A stretch of DNA of 7,126 bases from Methanolobus sp. UBA32 (lineage in GTDB: Archaea > Halobacteriota > Methanosarcinia > Methanosarcinales > Methanosarcinaceae): the NCBI GenBank assembly GCA_002507205.1, contig DAZF01000006.1, positions 17,593-24,718 on the forward strand, given 5' to 3'. This document shows positions 1 through 5,169 of the stretch, in pieces (positions within the stretch are counted from its first letter, which is position 1; every line of letters begins with the position of its first letter). The notes beneath the pieces were generated by a model. It did not search any database and had not been told where the DNA came from. It worked only from the letters and a program-made list of their open reading frames with translations. Both the position numbers and the translations under genes were made by a program.

Positions 1-642
1 GATATCTTCTGTTGAGGCGGCGGTAATGAGTGCATCTTTATTGAAGTCCGTGCCAAGGATAAACAGGAATTCCTCATAGTTTCTTTTTGATGTACCCCAA
101 CTGTCTGTCATCTCGGGATGATTGCCATATTCCGTTGCAAGATATATCAATAGGTTCTCAGCATTTTCAAGTCCTTTGCCTGAAGTTCCCATGTTGTTGA
201 AATAAGTGGATATCGTGTCATTTGTAGTACCATAGATCCTACAATCAAAATATTCAGGAACATTTGTGAGATTTGTTTTTATGCTCACCAATGAAGTGCC
301 AGAGTCATGTGCCGACTTTAGTGAGTCATTGATAGCCTTATATGCATCACCGGAAACCATGCTACAGAATACAACATCCTGAGTTTCAAAAAAACCGTTT
401 TCTGCAGCTTCCAACACATCATCATTTACTGCTGGTGTTTTAGAAGAATCATAGTAACAAATATAGGTATACTCTATGGAATCACTATATGGGTTTGTCT
501 GGCTTGCAGTTTCAAGTTCCGCACTCGGCTTATATGCAACGTAAGTTATGTTTATCTTCCCTTCGTCTGCTGCAGCAACACCTGTTAGCATTACCATCAG
601 CAATATGCTTAATACTAATATTGATTTTATTTTAATTTGCAT
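1..642 (-). CDS. Exported CobN/BchH-like chelatase-family protein, N-terminal part (runs off the window)
   Basis: Open frame of 214 codons from an ATG at 642 to the window edge with no stop, so the gene continues to the left. The N-terminus is a classical signal peptide: two Lys (K4, K6), a hydrophobic stretch at about 8-22, then GVAAADEG with cleavage likely near residues 24-26. The mature part begins with a beta-strand-like INITYVAY and contains LLIYLATEYGN, which resembles the 'NLL-YL-EYG' element of CobN/BchH large subunits. I see no metal-site residues in this fragment. CobN-family proteins insert or remove metals in tetrapyrroles; ordinary CobN is cytosolic and needs AAA+ partners, so an exported version is unusual. 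The upstream genes (DUF2162, ExbB-like, DUF2149) are the ones I recall next to exported CobN-like genes in methanogens. An unrelated secreted protein remains possible because the diagnostic C-terminal region is missing. Confidence 0.62.
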   Translation of the reverse strand, partial: MQIKIKSILVLSILLMVMLTGVAAADEGKINITYVAYKPSAELETASQTNPYSDSIEYTYICYYDSSKTPAVNDDVLEAAENGFFETQDVVFCSMVSGDAYKAINDSLKSAHDSGTSLVSIKTNLTNVPEYFDCRIYGTTNDTISTYFNNMGTSGKGLENAENLLIYLATEYGNHPEMTDSWGTSKRNYEEFLFILGTDFNKDALITAASTEDI

Positions 643-658
643 GTTATCCCCCGATAAC
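643..658 (-). promoter_or_regulatory. Hairpin holding the Shine-Dalgarno of the CobN-like gene
   Basis: Read on the minus strand this is GTTATC-GGGG-GATAAC, a perfect 6-bp stem with a GGGG loop, abutting the ATG at 642. The purine run GGGGGAT is the only plausible ribosome-binding site, so the site sits in the loop and 3' arm. Folding could limit or present the site. The pairing is seen directly; a regulatory role is inference. Confidence 0.5.
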
Positions 659-664
659 TTGTGA

Positions 665-704
665 GGACACTCCCTGTTTTGCTTGGCGGCTTAAAGGAGT
701 GTCC
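665..704 (-). promoter_or_regulatory. 9-bp perfect inverted repeat in the leader of the CobN-like gene
   Basis: GGACACTCC (665-673) pairs perfectly with GGAGTGTCC (696-704) across a 22-nt loop, and TTT/AAA at the loop base could add three pairs. It lies 22 nt upstream of the ATG and just upstream of the Shine-Dalgarno hairpin. It is not followed by a T-run on the minus strand, so it does not look like a terminator. I cannot find a B12-box, so it is not called a cobalamin riboswitch. It could be an mRNA-stability element, a processing site or a protein-binding site. Confidence 0.5.
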
Positions 705-776
705 AATTATGTTCTTATCCTATTCTCTTTTTATTTCTGTATTTTTTAAATCACAAACAATGAAGTGCTATATTTA

Positions 777-792
777 TTGTAAATATAAATTG
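777..792 (-). promoter_or_regulatory. Possible TATA box for the CobN-like gene
   Basis: The minus strand reads TTTATATTTA here, a good match to archaeal TATA elements. Initiation about 25 nt downstream would give a leader of roughly 110-120 nt that includes both hairpins. The whole stretch is very AT-rich, so chance matches are expected. Confidence 0.3.
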
Positions 793-814
793 ATTTAAAA
801 CAACAAAACTTGTC

Positions 815-829
815 TCAAAAAATAAAAAA
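815..829 (-). terminator. Poly-T tract after the DUF2149 gene
   Basis: Directly after the DUF2149 stop the minus strand has T6-A-T6. Archaeal RNA polymerase commonly terminates at such T-rich tracts without a hairpin. It suggests full or partial termination before the CobN-like gene. Confidence 0.45.
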
Positions 830-1198
830 TTAAGTAGAGGTAGTATTCGCCCTTTCTTCCTCCGGTACATAAACGACCCTTCCGTCAGCCAATTTGTAAG
901 CAGTACCAAGAGCTTCTCCGGTTCCACCGCCTATCTGGTCTGTCATGTTCAGGACTTCTATGGGTTTGCCCTGGTCCTTGATGATAATCTTCATATCTTT
1001 TTGTCCTGGATTCTTAACTATCGTTATATCTTCCGTGGGACTGAGCAGCTCAGGTAACTGGTATGACATGACCAACGCTACCAGGAGTGCCACTGAGAAG
1101 ACCATTGCAATGTCAAAAAGGTTGGCAACCCCGGTCAGGGGGTTTTGTTCGTCCTCGTTATTAATGAGTCCTGTTCGTCTGTATCTTCGTCCCCTCAC
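830..1198 (-). CDS. DUF2149 protein, ExbD-like single-span membrane subunit
   Basis: 122 residues. A very basic cytoplasmic N-terminus (RGRRYRR) is followed by NPLTGVANLFDIAMVFSVAL, where one transmembrane helix begins at about residue 29 and runs to 46. The Asp at position 29, at the head of the helix, sits where ExbD/TolR/MotB carry their ion-binding Asp. A small soluble domain (about 52-122) follows and would lie outside the membrane. The size and layout match an ExbD-type partner for the ExbB-like protein encoded just upstream. The start is GTG: the GTGA at 1198-1195 overlaps the upstream stop, and GGAGG at 1206-1210 gives 7-nt spacing. Expected role: the force-transmitting half of an ion-driven motor. 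What it acts on is inferred to be the exported protein encoded downstream. Confidence 0.8.
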   Translation of the reverse strand: MRGRRYRRTGLINNEDEQNPLTGVANLFDIAMVFSVALLVALVMSYQLPELLSPTEDITIVKNPGQKDMKIIIKDQGKPIEVLNMTDQIGGGTGEALGTAYKLADGRVVYVPEEERANTTST

Positions 1199-1818
1199 TC
1201 CCCAACCTCCAGGGTGTCAAGGATATAGTCGATATCAGCCATATCCTGCCAGTACCATCTTTTTCTTACCTGTGTAAGCACATAGCCGATACTTCCTGCA
1301 AATAGTCCGATGACAGTTGTAGCAAAAGCTATCATGAGGTTGTTTGCAAGTTGTACGATGTCTCCCTGTGAAAGTCCAATGAGTGCGGGTCCGAGTGGAA
1401 TAAGGGTTCCCATCAGGCCCAGCATTGGGGCGATGGTTGCAACGATCCTTGTCTGTTCAAGTCTCTTTGCCATCCTTATCTCATATTCCTGCGATAGCCA
1501 TTCAATTGCAGGTATCATGTTCTTTTCAAGATGTTCTGCTGCAGCAGTTGCAAAACTTGTAACCATGAAGTTTTGTTTAACATTACGCAGTGAGCTGGCA
1601 GCTTTTCCAAATTCCTGGGATTTTACATGTTCTCTTACTTTGTTACAACAGAGCTCAAGGTTTCTGATATCCCTATTTCTTTTTGCGTATTCTGACAGGA
1701 ATTCTCCTATAAGCATCAGGGAGAAGACCACCAGTAATATCAGAATGATAACTACCGGGTACAGCAATGAAGCTGAAAATGTGTATAATATACCAAACAA
1801 CGAAGAAGTAGCATCCAT
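1195..1818 (-). CDS. MotA/TolQ/ExbB-type proton-channel family protein
   Basis: 207 residues with the three-helix plan of the family: TM1 at about 19-40, a cytoplasmic helical region at about 41-125, TM2 at about 127-149 and TM3 at about 162-183. The signature APMLGLMGTLIPLGPALIGL lies in TM2, with Thr138 where ExbB/TolQ have a pore-lining Thr. TM3 carries the ATT pair (Thr167/168). It is a stator/ion-channel subunit that, with an ExbD-like partner, turns H+ or Na+ flow into mechanical work. It starts at an ATG 2 nt after the DUF2162 stop and overlaps the DUF2149 gene by 4 nt, so the three form a translationally coupled unit. Which ion is used cannot be read from the sequence. Confidence 0.88.
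   Translation of the reverse strand: MDATSSLFGILYTFSASLLYPVVIILILLVVFSLMLIGEFLSEYAKRNRDIRNLELCCNKVREHVKSQEFGKAASSLRNVKQNFMVTSFATAAAEHLEKNMIPAIEWLSQEYEIRMAKRLEQTRIVATIAPMLGLMGTLIPLGPALIGLSQGDIVQLANNLMIAFATTVIGLFAGSIGYVLTQVRKRWYWQDMADIDYILDTLEVGE
1206..1210 (-). promoter_or_regulatory. Shine-Dalgarno GGAGG for the DUF2149 gene
   Basis: GGAGG on the minus strand, 7 nt before the GTG at 1198. It lies inside the end of the ExbB-like gene and supports the GTG start and translational coupling. Confidence 0.7.
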
Positions 1819-1820
1819 TT

Positions 1821-2495
1821 TTATTGACCTCTTATGTTATTGAGGGCATAGCCTCCAATTATGAAAACGGTGAATATCAACAGTGGAATTATTTCGAACT
1901 CTCCCCCGCTACTTAATGCCATGTTGAGTTTCTTTGCTTTGATGTAAGCAGGAACTATCATTGCTCCAAGCAGGTAGAAAATTCCCAGGAACATCATTGC
2001 TGTTCCAAGATCCTCAGGTGTTCTTTTCATTTTTCTGAAGACCCATGTTGATGATATTACTGAAATAAAGAAAACAAAGCCTACAAGTACTCCCACCTTC
2101 CAGCCGCTGACCTCAAGGGTTGATGCCAGTATCATGCATGAAACAAAAAGAGCTGTTAGGCAAACAGGGCAGGGTACGGAGATAACAAGAAATGTCTTCT
2201 TTGAAACATCATGACCGCAGACCCATTTTTTCTGCGTATATATTCCTGCTACAATGAGGACAAGTGCTATGAAAAGATGCAGTGTCATTCCAAGATTTGA
2301 AATAGCTTCAATATAGGACTGGTCCACCATTTCCACCAGACTACCAAGTATTATGGAAATGACGAAATAACCGCTTGCAAGTATAAGGATATCTCTTTTT
2401 TTGACAGTGGAAAAACCACACCCTACTCCAGTCTTCAAACCAAATATGAAGATGCCTATCAAGATACCTGTCACGGCTGCATAAACGTAACTCAT
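1821..2495 (-). CDS. DUF2162-family putative transporter, seven predicted membrane helices
   Basis: 224 residues from the chosen start. Hydrophobic segments at about 3-21, 33-54, 67-87, 102-126, 132-151, 164-186 and 201-219 suggest seven helices. Cysteines stand out: GVGCGF after helix 1, VCGHD before helix 4, and PCPVC plus a further Cys inside helix 4, a pattern compatible with metal binding or thiol chemistry. The family is annotated as a predicted transporter of unknown substrate. An in-frame ATG at 2507 opens ATGGAGGATCAAATG, where the first codons are themselves the Shine-Dalgarno; I therefore choose the second ATG at 2495. First gene of the accessory operon, 2 nt ahead of the ExbB-like gene. 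A substrate linked to metals or tetrapyrroles is inferred only from the neighbours. Confidence 0.75.
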   Translation of the reverse strand: MSYVYAAVTGILIGIFIFGLKTGVGCGFSTVKKRDILILASGYFVISIILGSLVEMVDQSYIEAISNLGMTLHLFIALVLIVAGIYTQKKWVCGHDVSKKTFLVISVPCPVCLTALFVSCMILASTLEVSGWKVGVLVGFVFFISVISSTWVFRKMKRTPEDLGTAMMFLGIFYLLGAMIVPAYIKAKKLNMALSSGGEFEIIPLLIFTVFIIGGYALNNIRGQ

Positions 2496-2500
2496 TTGAT

Positions 2501-2505
2501 CCTCC
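2501..2505 (-). promoter_or_regulatory. Shine-Dalgarno GGAGG deciding the DUF2162 start
   Basis: GGAGG sits 5 nt before the ATG at 2495 and inside codons 1-3 of the longer candidate frame from 2507. This favours the shorter start. Confidence 0.65.
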
Positions 2506-2535
2506 ATTTTTATAATTTGCTATGTATTATATTGG

Positions 2536-2547
2536 TGCTAATTAGCA
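2536..2547. repeat. 12-bp perfect palindrome upstream of the DUF2162 operon
   Basis: TGCTAATTAGCA is fully self-complementary and lies about 41 nt upstream of the DUF2162 start. A candidate operator for a dimeric regulator; no regulator is encoded in the window. Confidence 0.5.
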
Positions 2548-2608
2548 TGTAGTATAGCAAACCATATGTTCTTGTATTGTTCATGCAAATTATCCGTTGA
2601 ACACATCA

Positions 2609-2640
2609 TTGTTTGCTTATTTACTAATAAATGCAAACAA
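2609..2640. repeat. 32-nt inverted repeat upstream of the DUF2162 operon, candidate operator
   Basis: Arms TTGTTTGC (2609-2616) and GCAAACAA (2633-2640) are perfect. Inner arms TTATT (2617-2621) and AATAA (2626-2630) continue the pairing around a TACT loop, with a 2-nt bulge at 2631-2632. That makes 13 base pairs in all. TGCAAA recurs at 2584-2589, 2632-2637 and 2675-2680, and AGCAAAC at 2556-2562. This looks like a multi-site binding region for a transcription factor, or a structured leader if transcription begins further upstream. Confidence 0.5.
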
Positions 2641-2870
2641 TCTACCTATTATTAAATCTTTCGGAATGTCTTTGTGCAAAATACGTATCAGGGGCTATAA
2701 ATATTTTTAATGTCTGATTTTAAAAGTATAATATAAATAGTATATTTTATGAATTAGTATTATGTCATATATTGAAGGATGACTGGGATTTTAAATGACA
2801 AAATATTCGATTGAATATGGATGTCACTCATCATCAAAAAGAGTAAGAACAAAAGTCTAAAAAGATGGGT

Positions 2871-2903
2871 TGAAAATAAGAAAAAGACAACCCAAAAGGG
2901 TTG
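2871..2903 (-). terminator. Hairpin plus T-tract terminator after S27ae
   Basis: On the minus strand CAACCC-TTTT-GGGTTG (2903-2888) forms a perfect 6-bp stem, followed at once by a T-rich stretch with runs of five and four T. It begins 13 nt after the S27ae stop, so it ends the ribosomal/translation cluster. The hairpin-plus-T layout is bacterial-like; archaea usually rely on the T-tract. Confidence 0.7.
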
Positions 2904-2915
2904 CACTAAAAATAA

Positions 2916-3065
2916 TTATTTCTTGAATTCGGTGTATCCGCACTTGCCACAAGTCCGCCTGTGTTTGTGCTCTGCAAGGAATACTCCTTCTCCACAGCGT
3001 GGGCATGACTGGCGAGTGCGCTCAATGGAGTCACCACTGATCTTGTAGTAATCTTTTACTGCCAT
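2916..3065 (-). CDS. rps27ae: 30S ribosomal protein S27ae (eS31 zinc ribbon)
   Basis: 49 residues, short but typical for the archaeal protein. It begins [12 protein letters not shown] and ends CGYTEFKK. Four cysteines form the zinc ribbon: CPRC at 21-24 and CGKC at 39-42. This is the archaeal counterpart of the ribosomal part of eukaryotic ubiquitin-S27a, without ubiquitin, in the small-subunit head. The ATG lies 2 nt after the S24e stop, with an AGAGGA Shine-Dalgarno embedded in the last S24e codons. Last gene before the terminator. Confidence 0.95.
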   Translation of the reverse strand: MAVKDYYKISGDSIERTRQSCPRCGEGVFLAEHKHRRTCGKCGYTEFKK

Positions 3066-3067
3066 TT

Positions 3068-3382
3068 TTATTCCTCTGCAGGCTCTTCTTCAGCAACTTC
3101 CGGCTCAGGAAGCTTGTTCCTCTCAAGGACATATGCTTCTTCTACCTGCTTCATGCGGGCTTCGTCTTCATAGATCTTAACGTATCCTTTGAGTTCCTGC
3201 CTACCGAACTCGTTATCCATCTTTTGTACGATGACAAGTTCCAGTGGTACTGTAAGCATAGCTGCAAGTTTGCCTTTCACATCATTCCTTGATGGTGTTG
3301 CTCCGTCAAATGTGACTTTGAGATCTAACTCACGCCTGTTGAGAAGCGCGTTATTTTTATCCTTAATGATTTTGATATCCAT
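3068..3382 (-). CDS. rps24e: 30S ribosomal protein S24e
   Basis: 104 residues, normal length for archaeal S24e. Family landmarks are NALLNRREL near the N-terminus, then [11 protein letters not shown] and the KGYVKIYED strand, followed by an acidic Glu-rich tail (about 92-104). Small-subunit protein of archaea and eukaryotes, absent from bacteria. The ATG at 3382 overlaps the dephospho-CoA kinase gene by 20 nt, with GGAGG at 3390-3394 giving 7-nt spacing. Adjacent to S27ae, as is usual in archaea. Confidence 0.95.
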   Translation of the reverse strand: MDIKIIKDKNNALLNRRELDLKVTFDGATPSRNDVKGKLAAMLTVPLELVIVQKMDNEFGRQELKGYVKIYEDEARMKQVEEAYVLERNKLPEPEVAEEEPAEE

Positions 3383-3956
3383 CCAGTTTCCTCCGAATAG
3401 TTTCTATTTGTTCAGTGTTATGTTCCTGTTCATTGAGTATCTCAGTTAACAGGTCCTTCATTTGTTCCTTTTTAGGTAATGTTATCTTAACAAGTACAAC
3501 ACCTTCGTCCGGCTGTCCGTAAAGAACAGCTGAGCCTTCAGGTGCCATAAGAATCGCAGGCACAGCAGCCAGGTCCTCCTCGCCGCGCACAAATATCCTG
3601 ACATGTTCATCTGCATTCAACGCATTTCCTACAGCATCTATCAGATCTTCGGTTATGACCCCGGCTGGATTGTCAACGGATATTTCGGTGAACCCTTTAT
3701 GCTTGGTACCCACTACGACCCGGTCTGATGCCGGTCCGCGTTTGGTGCGGTCATCCACTATAAGGATGTCCGGTATTATTCCAAGATTGAGCAAGTGGAA
3801 TGTAGTAACATCGCCTACGGATATAAGTTTTGTGGGACTGCCCAGGTCCTTGGAAAGTTTTTTAATGGTGTCATCGCCTTTACCCTTGTAAAGACACCCG
3901 AAAATCTCTCTAAAACGTGGTCGAAGTGTGTCGGGTAAAGTTAAATGAAAGCCCAA
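3363..3956 (-). CDS. GTP-dependent dephospho-CoA kinase (DUF359 family)
   Basis: 197 residues. Family motifs in order: LTLPDTLRP (5-13), SVGDVTT (46-52), VDDRTKR (67-73), NPAGVIT (96-102), [18 protein letters not shown] (125-142) and YGQPDEGVV (146-154). The acidic residues of SVGD, DDR and EED are the expected metal- and substrate-binding positions. The family was shown in Thermococcus to phosphorylate dephospho-CoA with GTP, the last step of CoA synthesis, and is unrelated to bacterial CoaE. The start is TTG at 3954-3956, immediately after the Spt4 TGA, with AAGGTG at 3963-3968 as Shine-Dalgarno; no in-frame ATG keeps the N-terminal motif. It sits between transcription and ribosomal genes as in many archaea, without an obvious functional link. 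Confidence 0.9.
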   Translation of the reverse strand: MGFHLTLPDTLRPRFREIFGCLYKGKGDDTIKKLSKDLGSPTKLISVGDVTTFHLLNLGIIPDILIVDDRTKRGPASDRVVVGTKHKGFTEISVDNPAGVITEDLIDAVGNALNADEHVRIFVRGEEDLAAVPAILMAPEGSAVLYGQPDEGVVLVKITLPKKEQMKDLLTEILNEQEHNTEQIETIRRKLDGYQNH

Positions 3957-4142
3957 TCAGCGCACCTTCAATGCATATTTATCTGCAACTTTCACATCCA
4001 TTTTCTTTGCTATCTCTGAACGTTCCGGATCGATGATAATTACCATGCCGCTCCAGTCTGAACTGAGATTGCTTGAACCGCAAATGGGGCATGTCTGGCC
4101 CATAATTATCCGGTGGCACTCCCGGCAAACCTGTTCACTCAT
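3957..4142 (-). CDS. spt4: Transcription elongation factor Spt4 (RNA polymerase subunit E'')
   Basis: 61 residues, usual size for archaeal Spt4. An N-terminal zinc finger has Cys6-x2-Cys9 and Cys18-x2-Cys21. The family stretch SSDWSGMVIIIDPERSEIAK follows, in which the Asp-Pro segment contacts the Spt5 NGN domain. With Spt5 it forms the processivity clamp on archaeal RNA polymerase. The ATG is 14 nt after the rpoE' stop with a GGAG Shine-Dalgarno; the stop directly touches the TTG of the dephospho-CoA kinase gene. Confidence 0.95.
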   Translation of the reverse strand: MSEQVCRECHRIIMGQTCPICGSSNLSSDWSGMVIIIDPERSEIAKKMDVKVADKYALKVR

Positions 4143-4156
4143 CTAATACTCTCCGA

Positions 4157-4723
4157 TTATTCTTCTTTTTCCGCGGATGGTCTTCTAGCCTCTTCAAGCC
4201 ATTCCATCTTACCAAGGGAATGCTGGCGCATGGTCAGTCCTATTTTACTTTCCCTTGGGTCTCTTTCATTGATGCTTACTGCAACTATGCGTGCCCTGAT
4301 CTTATCGCCTTCAGCAAGTGACCTGCCGGCAGCTTTGCTGACAAGTCTTCCATTCTTACCGTCGTATGACATAAAGTCATCAGTGACCTGGCTCACATGC
4401 AGGAGTCCGTCCATAGCTCCGATAGTCACGAATGCTCCGAAATCAACAGTCTCAACAACTTCTCCTTCGATTACTTCCTGGATAGTTGGTACGAATACTA
4501 TTGCCTCAAAGGCTGCATCGTAATATACAGCACCATCGCCTACAAGGATATGTCCTTCTCCTATGTTGTCAATCTGTGTAATAGCAACGATAGCTCCAAT
4601 TTCCTTGTCTATCCTGCCTTCGAGTTTATGTTTCAAGGCATTCCTGACATTTTCGTTAACGTCCTTGCCTAAAAGCTCGGGTGCAACGCGAATTGTATCG
4701 GCAAGTTTCATCTTTTTGTACAT
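4157..4723 (-). CDS. rpoE: DNA-directed RNA polymerase subunit E' (Rpo7)
   Basis: 188 residues starting MYKKMKLADTIRVAPELLG, the standard Rpo7 N-terminus. The tip/RNP-like domain spans about 1-80 and an S1 RNA-binding domain about 82-165 (EGEVVETVDFGAFV, MDGLLHVSQV). The C-terminal tail is charged. With Rpo4 it forms the RNA polymerase stalk, which helps open promoters and binds emerging RNA. A longer frame from 4765 exists, but its extra 14 residues are not family-like. The ATG at 4723 has GGAG at 4733-4736 with 9-nt spacing, so I take that start. It is followed directly by spt4. Confidence 0.95.
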   Translation of the reverse strand: MYKKMKLADTIRVAPELLGKDVNENVRNALKHKLEGRIDKEIGAIVAITQIDNIGEGHILVGDGAVYYDAAFEAIVFVPTIQEVIEGEVVETVDFGAFVTIGAMDGLLHVSQVTDDFMSYDGKNGRLVSKAAGRSLAEGDKIRARIVAVSINERDPRESKIGLTMRQHSLGKMEWLEEARRPSAEKEE

Positions 4724-4800
4724 AGTGACTAACTCCAATAATCCTGTATAATTAGCCTTTAACAACTTATATGATTTTAAACTGATCTATGATCGATATT
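4724..4800 (-). promoter_or_regulatory. Possible internal promoter before rpoE'
   Basis: This 77-nt gap is the only sizeable break in the cluster. The minus strand has AGTTTAAAATCATATAAG (about 4782-4765), a TATA-like run some 45-60 nt before the rpoE' ATG. It could give rpoE' through S27ae a transcript separate from aIF2 gamma. A weak motif in AT-rich DNA. Confidence 0.35.
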
Positions 4801-5169
4801 TTATGATATTATCTCAAGCCTGTTCTTCTGTCTCAGGCATATGACAGGGACATCCATTTTATCCAGTCTTTTCCGAAGCCCGATGTCATTTGTGAGTACA
4901 GATGCTGCAAGATCGGTTGCAAGATCCAGAATGACATCATCAGCATGTCCATCCGCCTGGATTATCTCACACCTGTCTGCCATTGCCCGTGCAACCTTTG
5001 CAGCTATCCTGTCTCCACCTTTGAGATTCTTAATCAGGATGTCCAGTTCGTTGATAACGGCTGTAGGGACGAGATGTATGTCATATCCCAGTCTTCTCAG
5101 CTCCTCAAAAATATCAACATTGAACTGAACAGGTATCATTAATGCATTTGTATCAATAATTACCTTCAA
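4801..5169 (-). CDS. PIN-domain endoribonuclease, Fcf1/Utp24-like, probable rRNA processing
   Basis: 122 residues from a TTG start. A complete single PIN domain with four candidate metal-binding acids: Asp6 in VIIDTN, Glu41 in INELD, Asp77/78 in HADDVI, and Asp95 in [11 protein letters not shown]. Archaeal members of this group (COG1412) resemble eukaryotic Fcf1/Utp24, the nuclease of 18S rRNA maturation, and typically lie between aIF2 gamma and rpoE' as here. That position and the lack of an antitoxin gene argue against a VapC toxin. The TTG (5169-5167) overlaps the aIF2 gamma TGA in TTGA, with GGAG at 5180-5183. The next ATG would delete the first catalytic Asp. A longer frame from 5253 lies wholly inside aIF2 gamma. 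Confidence 0.85.
   Translation of the reverse strand: MKVIIDTNALMIPVQFNVDIFEELRRLGYDIHLVPTAVINELDILIKNLKGGDRIAAKVARAMADRCEIIQADGHADDVILDLATDLAASVLTNDIGLRKRLDKMDVPVICLRQKNRLEIIS

Larger units (their letters stand above)
2496..2870 (-). promoter_or_regulatory. AT-rich intergenic region upstream of the DUF2162 operon
   Basis: No convincing gene on either strand. Besides the two inverted repeats listed separately it contains a small inverted repeat ATATTC/GAATAT at 2803-2818. Several minus-strand TATA-like runs are present (around 2695-2707 and 2723-2735, and a weaker CATATG near 2563-2568). I cannot decide which is used. The two upstream candidates would give a leader of about 170-220 nt containing both repeats. 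The weaker one would place the palindrome near the start site. Confidence 0.4.

Noticed and set aside
643..704. Cobalamin riboswitch in the leader of the CobN-like gene
   Set aside because: The leader is short and I found no B12-box-like sequence; only two simple hairpins are supported.
1310..1843. Plus-strand open frame of 177 codons over the ExbB-like gene
   Set aside because: Antisense to a gene with clear family motifs; hydrophobic content mirrors the opposite-strand helices.
2821..3048. Plus-strand open frame of 75 codons
   Set aside because: It runs antisense across the real S27ae gene and the terminator, is Lys-rich from poly-A tracts, and has no recognisable domain.
4801..5169. VapC toxin of a toxin-antitoxin pair
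   Set aside because: No small antitoxin gene is adjacent, and the position between aIF2 gamma and rpoE' is the conserved archaeal location of the Fcf1-like PIN protein.
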